Assembly: GCA_947247005.1 (NCBI GenBank)
Contig: OX365952.1
Span: forward strand, 44,434,722-44,498,721
DNA: 64,000 bases
Direction: 5' to 3'
DNA from: Spisula solida
Lineage: Eukaryota > Mollusca > Bivalvia > Venerida > Mactridae
In this document: piece after piece, positions 11,001 through 23,000 of the stretch
How the letters are laid out: the number at the start of each line of letters is the position of its first letter
How positions within the stretch are numbered: the first letter of the stretch is position 1
The notes under the pieces: model-generated
The model's input: the letters and a program-made list of their open reading frames with translations, nothing else
Told to the model about the DNA's origin: nothing
Database searches by the model: none
Program-made: the position numbers and the translations under genes

Positions 11001-14000
11001 TTATAATTATATCGATCCGACGTACGTAAATTGGTAAATTGATCCTTTGTCAAATACATGAAACAGAGCTGCATACACAATCGTAACTAGTTCAACATGT
11101 TTATTTTCCGTACTAATACAAATTATCAAAATACATAAAAACATGCGTATTATAAGCAAATGGAACCTCGACTATATCAACTGATATACAACTGATTCAG
11201 ATAAAAAATCTAATGAGTATGGTATTATTATATTGACTGAAAACATGTAATAAATACAAATACATGCCATTTATATAGCGCAAAAATTATTTAAACATAT
11301 TATATTGCGCTTTACAGTTACACGACGTACTAGGATTCTTGAGCTTTGATTGAGCCATAACACAATCAAGAGCACACTCCGACTTTACAAATGTGTTTTC
11401 AATTTTGATCTGAACATGGTTTCGCAATGAATGTCTTTCAGGTAGCTGGGTAGATCGTTCCACCATTTTGGGCCAGTGACGGCCATATTTCTGTCTGCTA
11501 ACTTTGTTTGCCGTCTCGGAATGTGAAAGTTAGTGTCACTTTGTGATTGCAACATGTACTGTTGTTTACTTTGTACAAACATTTCCCTCAAATACAGGGA
11601 AGCTGTTCCGCTGACTAACAAGTCTTTCATCGGCATACTGCAAGTACAAGTACATGTATCATAAAGTCAATTTCTGTTTGATCTTAGACTTGAAACTATT
11701 GTTGTAATGATAAATTACAGATACAATTGTAATCTTCTTTTCAGATCTGCTGACAGCCCCAATGGGGTTGTGGTCACAAAGTAAGTAAGGCCTATATTAT
11801 ACACGTACTAATTATGACCATTTAATGCAGAAACTATACTTATAACATAATTAATTAAACATACTTACACGTATTTTGGTGGTTTTAATTAAGGAATTAT
11901 CTGCGATTTGTATACAGTCAAGCATGTGGTCACATGACATAGGTAGCAACACGTCTTACGTCATCGACATTGTCAAAAGTGATTGCATGTTACGATCTTA
12001 AATAGGCCTTAAAAGCAAACTTTTTATAATTCGCTTGGAATAAATTTTTCACCGGCGAAAACATATGTCGTTGAAATATCGGTATACATGTATTTGGGAA
12101 TAATTGCTATTGTTGGATGTCTTCGCGGGCAAGTCCGCTATCCATAAGGAAACAACAGAGATGTCATTAAAACATCAGGTCTAAAAATAGATCGGTGAAT
12201 TTCATTGAAGAAATATCAAAATCAAATCAAGCATTCTCTTTTGAATACAAACTAGTGTAATTAAGGAATTTGGCCATTCGGTAAAACTTAATGGTGCTTC
12301 ACAGAAACCCCCAATCTGTTATTTTATATCAAATGTACTAGCACACGGTATTTAACATTCAACTGCTTTAAGTAGCCGTATTTGACGAATTCCTTGAATG
12401 GCTGTACCTAATTCTTTTGGATATGTGTAACGTCTTTTATCGACTCGAAAATAACATATTTTTGTCTTATTTTTAGTGAAGGTCAAAACTTCGACAATAC
12501 GGGAAAGCTCAGCTACTCTGTTGTAATTGGAGAAAGTGCCAATATAGGGGAACCTAGTGCTGGCTTTAACAGAAGTTTACCGTTTTCATGGACACCGTAA
12601 GTATAATATTCAAGAAGAGAAAAGAAACGTCTAACGAGTCTTATATGGTCGTTAGAAGTACATTCTTAGCCAGCGAAATGTTTCCCTGTCTATTGTGGAC
12701 GTTTGCCACTTTGGTTGTAACGGCATATGAGGTGTTGAAAGTGATTATGTTGTAGAGGTTAATTGTTTCTCAAATCGACTTGTATATATATCAGTATAAA
12801 TATACAAATTAGTGATTGCAGTGTCAAACCTTCTCATCAAGTAATAGCGGACAATACACAGGCCGCAAGGCCTGCGGATGTCGTTCCGCTTTACGATAAC
12901 ACGTGTGCACGTGGTTTGGTCAGAGTTTGAATTCACTAATGGATCTAAAAATTTGTGTTAAAATCCCGCACTGAAGCAAAGATACATGTACTAGAAAATG
13001 GCTGCTAATAGAATAACAAAAAAAATTAAAATGCGATATTCGGCAGCTCATAAATTTTCTTTTATTTTTTAATGATGTTTAAAAATATTCCAAAAACTAG
13101 CGTAGGCCCCTGTCTAGAAAAGAAAAGATAATAATTATCAGTCTTCCATGGTTGCTATGCAACCAATCTTTTTATATGGGGAGGGATATTTCCTAAATGT
13201 TTTGACACACAAAAGGCAGCCATTTTTTTGCCCACTTCGGAAGGAAATTTTAATATTTTCAGTGCATAAACGATGCTACAAACTGATATGAGACACATGA
13301 TTACTTTAAAATAACGAATTAAGTTGAGCGGGAATCGTTCATATGCGCGAAATATCAACCAATCTTAAGAAAATCTAATAAAAAAAGACACAAGTTTCGG
13401 TTATTTCCCATCGCAAAGTTTGCAATACAATTAATTAAAGTTCGTTTCGGGTATTTATGGGGAGGGCTATTTCCTAAATGTTTGGACACAAAAAAGGCAG
13501 CCATTTTTTTGCCCACTTCGGAAGGAAATTTTAACATTTTCAGTGCATAAACGATGCTACAAACTGTTATGAGACACATGATTACTCTGAAATAACGAAG
13601 TAAATCGAGCGGGTATCGTTCATATGCGCGAAATATCAACCAATCTTAAGAAAATCTAATGAAAAAGACACAAGTTTCGGTAATTTCCCATCGCAAAGTT
13701 TGCAATACAATTAATTAAAGTCCGTTTCGGGTATTTACGTATCTAGACCGGACGGTGATAATCCACATCGTAGTTGTAGGTTATTGTAAAGAAAGTAAAA
13801 CAAATTCATTTTCGTAATTCCTCGCCGAGATGTAATTAAAAAATCCCTCCAAAATCGTCAAAAAATATTCGCAGGATGAAGGTCGCGAAAACTAATTACA
13901 TGTTGTTGTTGTCGTTATTGGATACAATAAAACCCGTAATTTTCCGTCTAAATCTCTTTTATGTTGTGACGATTTGCAGGGTTTATTTAACGAAAAAGGG

Positions 14001-17000
14001 TGATTAAAGATGTTTGATATTTAATCACAATATGATTAATTGAAATGAAAATAGCCTTTTCTTTTGAACAAAAGTACTATCTGGTATGCTCATGCAACCC
14101 ATTAAAAAAAGATAAAATATCAAATAAGGCCTAGAAATCAGTTGTTATCTGTGTTTATATCTAATTATTCATTTTTAAATTAGTTACCCCTGAATTAAGT
14201 AGACCTAGAATTAAACAAATTGAAAAACGTGTATTATTCGTGTTCATTCGGACTGACAAACGATAGCAGGTTTGTATCGTCTTGTGTACATTATGTTATA
14301 TGAGGCTCACAGGGAAGACTGGGCATACCCAACTGTGTTGCCTCTTTAAATAAAGTCTTTATTATTATTATTATCTTTCGTTACTTTGTACCCAATATTT
14401 CGTATCAAACCGCTATCGCGCGCTTTCTTGTGCAACGAACCGCTTCGATAGGTTGCATAGACGTAGGAAAGCGCTCAGTAGCGCCTTTTGGAAACGGCTT
14501 GCTCCAGATTCGTAACTTCGTAACCAAACAATTTTTTGTGAAGTTATGCATCACCAAAAAATCCAGTACTAGATGAGCATGTTACAAATAATGTAGGACA
14601 ACTGACATAGTCCGCTACATATGCTGTGCATTAGTTCATATTATAAATTCTGCAGTTTTTGCTGATCTGTGTTTCGTTTTGTCTTTATACTGTTTATAGT
14701 ACTATAAGTATGTATAGTTCCCCGGAGATAACACTAGCCTTTGTTTACAAATAAAAATTACAATTAAATACATTTACGATATTCATTTTTGTTCAATCTT
14801 GTGCATATACACTTTTAATGATGTATTCTTTAAATCTACACTGATAACTGGTGGCCATTCGACCGTGCAGTGTTTATAAATTGCTTTGTTTGTTTATTGA
14901 TAAGGCTACAGTTATCCCCGGCGAACTATACGTATTACATCGCGAGACAAGATATAGTCCAGAGAATTTGACACGACTCTCGAACTTTAATTAGCATACT
15001 TTAACAGCTGAAATAGTGTCTATATTTATAATCCCGGTTGTATGTTTTCATAATCGGGAAGTATCACGAAGACGCTCGAGGTATAATACCAACACTAATG
15101 TAAAGGACCGATATTGCACGATTTGCTCGCGGAAATTTATATATTCAACGCAAGAACCTTGTAATATATTCATGCATATAGGTCAGGATGATGTCAAGTT
15201 CTCTTAGCTATATCACCCATACAAATAAGATTGTTACTTTCAGTGAAACAGTCCAATCAGGTATCACTATGTGGGGCGGACCGACATCGTATGAGCATAT
15301 CTGGTTTGATGGATTCCAGTCAAACGATGTATACGACCTAGCCGCCATTGCAAAGAAACGTAAATCTCCCTACTTTCTCTCTGTTACTACACCATACAGA
15401 AATCTTCAATTTGCGTTTGATGACGGGGTAAGTATTGTCTTGTTGTTTGTTGGGCATTCAGACTTTTGATTGCTGACACTAGTTCATTCAGACTTTTGAT
15501 TGCTGACACAAGTTCATTCAGCCTTTTGATTGCTGACACTAGTTCATTCAGCCTTTTGATTGCTGACACTAGTTCATTCAGCCTTTTGATTGCTGACACT
15601 AGTTCATTCAGCCTTTTGATTGCTGACACTAGTTCATTCAGCCTTTTGATTGCTGACACTAGTTCATTCAGCCTTTTGATTGATGACACTAGTTCATTCA
15701 GCCTTTTGATTTCTGACACTAGTTCATTCAGCCTTTTGATTGCTGACACTAGTTCATTCAGCCTTTTGATTGCTGACACTAGTTCATTCAGCCTTTTAAA
15801 AGGATTGCTGACACTAGTTCATTCAGCCTTTTGATTGCTGACACTAGTTCATTCAGCCTTTTGATTGCTGACACTAGTTCATTCAGCTTTTTGATTGCTG
15901 ACACTAGTCCATTTAGCCTTTTGATAGCTGAAACTAGTTCATTCAGCCTTTTGATTGCTGACACTAGTTCATTCAGCCTTTTGATAGCTGACACTAGTTC
16001 ATTCAGCCCTTTGATAGCTGACACTAGTTCATTCAGCCTTTTGATAGCTGAAACTAGTTCATTCAGCCTTTTGATTGCTGACACTAGTTCATTCAGCCTT
16101 TTGATAGCTGACACTAGTTCATTCAGCCCTTTGATTGCTGACACTAGTTCATTCAGCCCTTTGATAGCTGACACTAGTTCATTCAGCCTTTTGATAGCTG
16201 ACACTAGTTCGTTCAGCCCTTTGATAGCTGGGACTCGGGCGGATGATTTTCTCCTTCGGTTGTGTGTTGGGCATTGTGCCTTGTATGTTTTTATGCTTTC
16301 TGTGCTCGGCTGGTTCAGTAGAGTGCTGTCATCCCTGTCCGACTTAGTATTATCGTTTTGCATTACTGCCATACTATTCGTTTTAAAATAAAACGCCAGC
16401 CCATTTAAATAATTATAGATTAACCCTCGTATAGGATTGACAATGTCCCATAAGAACGAGACATTTTGTGTTATAAAATTTATGATCCAAATGATTCAGA
16501 ACATAATTTAGTAAATTTTTAAAGTACTTTGTTATAACAAAGCAAACATTTTCAAAATACAAATTGTCGGTGTTTGTTTTTGACCGGTACGTGAAATACT
16601 AGTATTTCAATATGTAAACTATTTTTACAGTCAGGCCTTGGCACTATTTTCCTGTCTGGTGTTGAGGGTGTCAATCCGGGCTGGGAAACCTTAGATGGGG
16701 AGAAGATAACTGGAATGACATGGTACAAGCCAACAGGTGCCGGAGAGGAGTTGTATTATATTGTCAAACCAGACGCTTTCTCGGCCGCGGCACCAGACTG
16801 TGTCCTTCGAGAGAACTGGAGACTGGCCATGTGCAAGACAAAGTATGGAAACGTAAGTACCACTCTACGTAAACAATGCACCTGTCAATGTTTCCCCCAG
16901 ACAGGGGGACGGCGGGATTATACAGGGGAATTAGACATTTTCAGAAATTGGTTGTCAAATTTCCGCCCCATTTGCAGATAGTCCTGTCTAATTCCTTGGG

Positions 17001-20000
17001 GCGACCTTTCTAATTCCTTTGGGGTAGGTTGTCCATAAAATACGGGCCAAGTCTAATTCCCGCTACATGTGACGACAGGGATTATCAAATTCCCGTAAAT
17101 CTGGAAAGTCTTCATGTCGTATTCCCCGTGCATCCCCCGAAAAATTAATAAGTGCATTAATCAATTATAACGTCATGCAATATCATAGAAAGAAATATTT
17201 CAGTTTATTTGATTCGTTTGAAAGCATAATTGCATGTTGTATTTTATTAAAGCACTAACCTAAATAAAGCTGAAACCTACGTTAAAAGTCCCATTACCCA
17301 TTAAATGGCTTTTTCAAATAGCAATAACTTAACAATCTATCTGCCAAATGACGCATTTTGAGCACTTTAGTTGAGTCCCAGAGGTGGAAAACACCATTAT
17401 ATGGAAGAAAACGAAATAAAGCCTCCAGTTGGTGTGTAAACAAAATAACGAAATGTAAACAATTAATGCATAATTTAAAGTCTAAGGGGAGCAACTCTTG
17501 CAAAATTGGTATTTTGTCATTCATACATTTTACTAAATGTGATTTTGGCATACTATTTCGACAGATATAGCTGACATTCTGTCGTCAATAATAGGTCATT
17601 TGTGAAAAAGGTCCTAATTCTTTGTCTTTAGTCTATTTACTGGATGATTGGGAAAACGTTTTGGGAGAGATAATATGACTTTAAGTTTTTAATCAGTTTT
17701 TTATAATCTACATATTGGGGTGACATAATAATATGGTTTGTAGGCGTTCATTTACTGAATCACAATTGATATTGAACAACCCTTAACCGCAATTTGTAGC
17801 TTTTATATCGATTAGATAAATTAAATCTGAACCTAAGTTTAAAATGTCCGTTAGTGCTTTCATTATAGAACAGTACCACTGACATAGGATGCTAAAATTA
17901 ACCGGAATCTCAAACATTGTGCATGCGCATCGTATTGTTTTGTGATTTTGATATTACTACATTCTAATGATTCTCGTGCAGCGTATAAACCGAATCACTG
18001 TATGACTTATTTGGGATATTATACAATTCACTTTGTATGACTTATTGTGAGCAAAAGCATTGTGATTTCCGATTACTACACGTCTTATTGGAAGACTGTA
18101 CAATTCAACGTGTATGCCTTATCGCGATAACCGGAAATTGACTCGTTTATACACTGTGTGATTCTACGTTTATGTTTTCTCTGATTGTAGCTCCGCATTG
18201 AAGGCAGATTTCACAGTGTGGATACGAATGCCGTGTTTGTACGGGACGACTTACCGAGTGCCCAACTTGAGTTCCTGATGGATGTTACAACCGGACCACA
18301 GGTTGTATTGGATGGGAGTGTTACTTACACCATTCATTACACGAACGAAGGGCTCGCATACACACGAATAGTAGCGGAAGGAATTGAAATGCAAGAGAAA
18401 AATTATAGTATTTTATATTTTTGGTACCGGAATTAAACTAGGCAATCAGTTGTTTTTGGTCAAATAGGTCCTGGGTGGTATTCAATATTGATCTTATTTA
18501 ATTGGAGAATAAGGATAGCCTGTTACTGACCAAGCGTTTAATATGGTGTGATCTGATTGGTTGTCCTTATCCTTGAGTCAAGTAAGATCAATATTGAATA
18601 CCATCCCAGATATCTTTATAGGTATTTAAAAAATGCCTCAATTTAATTAGTTTATTATAGATACATGTTGCCTTATGGTCGACCGACTGGTTTTCGTAGC
18701 ACGTTTTGAAAACTAGTTGTGTGTGACTGGCCCTTCTAGATCTGCCTTCCGCTCCCTCAGCATGTCTCTGTCTCCCCCTCAGTGCGTCACTTCCATATAT
18801 ACCTGTCCTTCAATGCTTAAACTATATAATACGATATTTATTTCGATTTGAATTATTACATTGGTATATAATGAGAACCATTAGCTATGTACAGATATTG
18901 TCCGCCATAAACCTCGCCCGTAGTCCAACCGCTTCCTTATTTCACACATTATGAATGAATAAATAAATTTAATCATTATTAGTATTATAGATTATAGAGT
19001 GTCTGTCTGGTGTTATTTCATTTTTTTAAGCATAAGCGTTTATGCATTTTTACACATGATAATCGACGTTTCTCATTTTTTGTTGTTAATACATGTAACT
19101 ATTGAAGGCCTTGTTGTAAATAAGATATGAGCCAGTCTCCAGGAAAACGTGCTATTTTGACAAAAATATGTTTTTGAGATTTTTTATGATTTAAAAGAGT
19201 GATCTTAATGAAGCAAAATGCAAAAGAAATGTTGTTAGTATCTTGACTTTTTAAGAAGTTACAGCTGTTTTGTTGAGGCCCTATTCAGACCCTTTTGATT
19301 GACGTCGCAAGCGATACTCAAACGTTAATCGACGTCGTTGTAACAAGTACTTTATAAATACTGCATTTGATCAATTCTTGACATAAACTGGTCAAAATGG
19401 TATCAAGTTTTAGAATGAAGTTTTAAGTCTTAAAATATACATCCAAATTGTAGATGTTCACATTTAGAGAAAGGCTACTACTGTTTATAACAACTAACTC
19501 CTCGTTTTTTTCAATCAGAGTACTTTTCTGAAATTGGTCACCATTGCAACGAAGTAAAAGGTTTCGGCATAATTCATAAGAAATGTTAAAGCTAAGATAT
19601 AGTAATATATTGATAAATGACTGAAAATTGAATCGTTAGATATATGTCATTTTTTCTTATTAGAAAGCTTTTCTAAAACATTGTTACATGCAGTAATTAC
19701 ATAATGTCATTATAGCAGGTTTTCCTGGAGACTGGCTCCTATATGTATTGTTCTATCAAAATAGTTTATAATGTCTTAACATGATACCTTCAGAAAATAA
19801 AATATTTTATTATAATTATTATCATTATAACTTTTCACCTATAATCAACACATCTATATTTTCAGTGGCGACACATTAAGGTTCGGGATGTGTTTACCAA
19901 TTGGGGCAGAGTTTCTACTACAGAGTTATGCCCCGGTTCGGTTATCAAGGACATATTTATTTGTAAGAGTTAACTCCCTTGCTGAACTCGACCAGACGGA

Positions 20001-23000
20001 CGAGAATGACGGGAAGAAATATTTCCACGATGAATTAACTGGGTAAGTTTGTCTGTCTATACATTTCCTATGTTTAATTAAAGGAGAAAACTGATCAGTC
20101 TACTATTTTTTCATGAAATTATTTCCCTTTGCACCCTCAAACATTGGTAATCAAGCCCAAAATAAAAGCTACAATTGAAAATAAAGTTATAATAATTAAT
20201 TGACAAAATGTATTATCTAGTCGGGTATCTTATGAAAAACAAAAAAAATTATCTAGTCGGGTAGCCAGACTATGGTTAAGTCAGAACTCGGGTATTCTAT
20301 ACAAACTTTGTAGTAATTGATGTTATCCGCATTGGGGGCCTAGTGAAGAGTGTCCGCTTCGTATGCGCGAGGTCCCCGGTATGATGCCAGAGTACGACAT
20401 ACGTGGGGTGTCCCAGAAAAGCGTATACTTTATTTTGTCCAGCATAATGGCACAGCTTTACAACTATGCATGTGCATTTCTTCAACTATTCTACATATAT
20501 TTGAGGAATTTATTTTATATCAGCATACGTTGCATATGATAAATAGAAGAATTTGTAATCCATGGTAACGGTGTGTACTTTTCAGAAATGAAATGAAATA
20601 TTTATTGGCCATTATACTTAAGTGCTATTTGCCACATCCAGACAAAAAATATATTAGCATGTTTTGCCTAGTTTCTGTGTGACATTTCATGGTAAAGGCG
20701 TCGTGTATGGCGGGTTAATGACGTAATATAACACCGTTGTTATGATCAGACTATTTAACATATTACGACGTCAGACGACGTTATCGGGCGATCGTCGTTT
20801 TCAAAGCATTGCGCTATATCGGAGTAACATACTAGTATAACACCAGGACAGACTATTAATGAGTTGGAATCAACTGCACAATACAGCAGCGTAATTAAGC
20901 AGCTGTTTTTAATTGACACAGTCGTTTTGTTTGGCACATGGGGACAGGGGAACGAAGTAGAGCAGACCGACCGAGCTGAGCAAAAACTTACGTCAGATTG
21001 TTTCCGACACTATCCGCACAAATCGTCAACTCAAGTTGTCCATTTCAAAAAGCAATTCATTAAATTTTGATAGTATGTAAATAAATAAATTCTCAAATGG
21101 TTTATTACAACATCGGCATGTAATATTTAAAGTGTGTACCTCACGAAGGGAAGTATTTTGGAGAACTGTGATAGCACGACGTCGTAAGATAGTGTTGACG
21201 TTGACATTCTGTGACGCACCCGGCTTCACCCGTCGTTCGTAAAATGTACACAATTTGTAGGTTTTCGATAATATGTGATGAAATTATGCTAGTTTGTCAA
21301 GAAATAAATTCTCCTGATATAACGTAATTATACGCTATTCTGGGACACCCCACATACCATGAACAAGTCCTTCAAATCGTACTGATAAATCTGCTTTGTT
21401 TTGGCCCTTAGTTATTTCCAGATAACTACTGTTTTCATGTACATTTTATATCTTTGTATACTCATGGGCATACTGCCTGATGTATTGTACATAAACTGTA
21501 TACAAACCTCGTATGGCATCTGGTTACAAACAAATATATAAACTCCCAATTTCTGAACCACAGTTACAAGAGTACAATTTAAGAGAACATACATCCAACA
21601 TAAAACCGGACGATGAAGCCTATGTCCCACTAAGGAATTCCTAATCGGCGATGTTCTCCCGATTTCTTCCGATACCACCCGATTCATCACAATTCTTTCC
21701 GATATCACAAACTGTCTCATGACTTCCCCTAAACCACGAAGAACCTGTTCCCGATGTCCTGATAGCTCATTCATTTCCATCGGGAATACATCGCCGAAGC
21801 AACAAAAATGCTAGTAGGACCTTAGGCTTAAACTACTATCACAATTGTATATATATAGTATATCTGTATAATATATTTTTTTACTTGTATTATTATCTTT
21901 ATTCGTAGAATGTTGTACTACAAGTTTATTGGATCTACAGTTCGAAGTGATGACGGGTCTGGCTCTTGCGGTGGCTGGGTATGCCCCGACCTCAGAGTGT
22001 TGATCACCAACGGCGACGTGTATGATACAGATTGTAGGAAAAGGATTTATACAACTGAACAATTAAATCTGCCAAAGGTATAATACTCGTGCACTCCCAT
22101 TCCTTTTCCTGATCCATTTCGCTGGCTTAGAATTAGAAGGTCGTAAGAACTACTTACGACCTTTTAAGACTCGCGCATATATGAAATCTGCATCTCAAGA
22201 CACTTCTTATGAGCCTATTTTCATGTAAATCGGAAGTGGTCATCTTGACCAAACTGAAGTTTAAAAACCTTTTTTTTTTAATAAGTATAGAGTAGTTTTC
22301 TGACAGTTTTTTCTTGTTTCCTCAAATTATTGATTTTGTACTTGCGTCCTTCTTCTACTTTCCTGGACTGTATTCTTACCAGTACTAACTTACCTTTCTA
22401 CAAGAAAGTAGGCATTTCTCCACATGTGGATGCCTATTTCTGAACACCACCTTTCTACAAGGAAGTAGGCATTTCTCCACATGTGGATGCCTATTTCTGA
22501 ACACCACCTTTCTACAAGGAAGTAGGCATTTCTCCACATGTGGATGCCTATTTCTGAACACCACATCTTATTTTCATTGACAAATTATTGGAATAGATAC
22601 AACAAATGTATTCGGAATACCGTTGTCATTTTGTGGGCGTGCAGATGATGTCCAAATTTAGCTAAGTGGTTTTATTAAGAGTTAATAATATTAAATTGGT
22701 AGGCACTACTTCTACTTTACTTTCATTATACTCCCCTTAGCAAATAGTCGCCGCTTTGTTTCATATTATTTCTATTTATTCACAGCCGACACTGTCTGTA
22801 TATTCGGATGTTATACCAGCAGGCCTATCAGCACCACCGGCGGTATGTATTAAGCGTTTAGTGTTGCCTTAAACAACTTACAGTACAAAAAGATAATAGA
22901 AAGTCGGACATGGACGGCAGCACTCAACTTAACCAGCCGAGTACAGAAAACAAAACAATTGTTCAGCATTATATTGAATTAAGAACAATACATGGCCCAA

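Noticed and set aside
15455..16230. CRISPR array
   Set aside because: Units are contiguous without distinct spacers, and the DNA is eukaryotic.
15387..16391. Long repeat-protein ORFs on both strands over the minisatellite
   Set aside because: They arise because a stop-free 30-bp unit is a multiple of three; the array lies in an intron between well-supported exons and a 5-bp insertion shifts the frame midway.
18191..18436. Exon 12 as a terminal exon ending at TAA 18434
   Set aside because: The following exons continue the same conserved protein in the required phase, so readthrough to 18434 is intron sequence.
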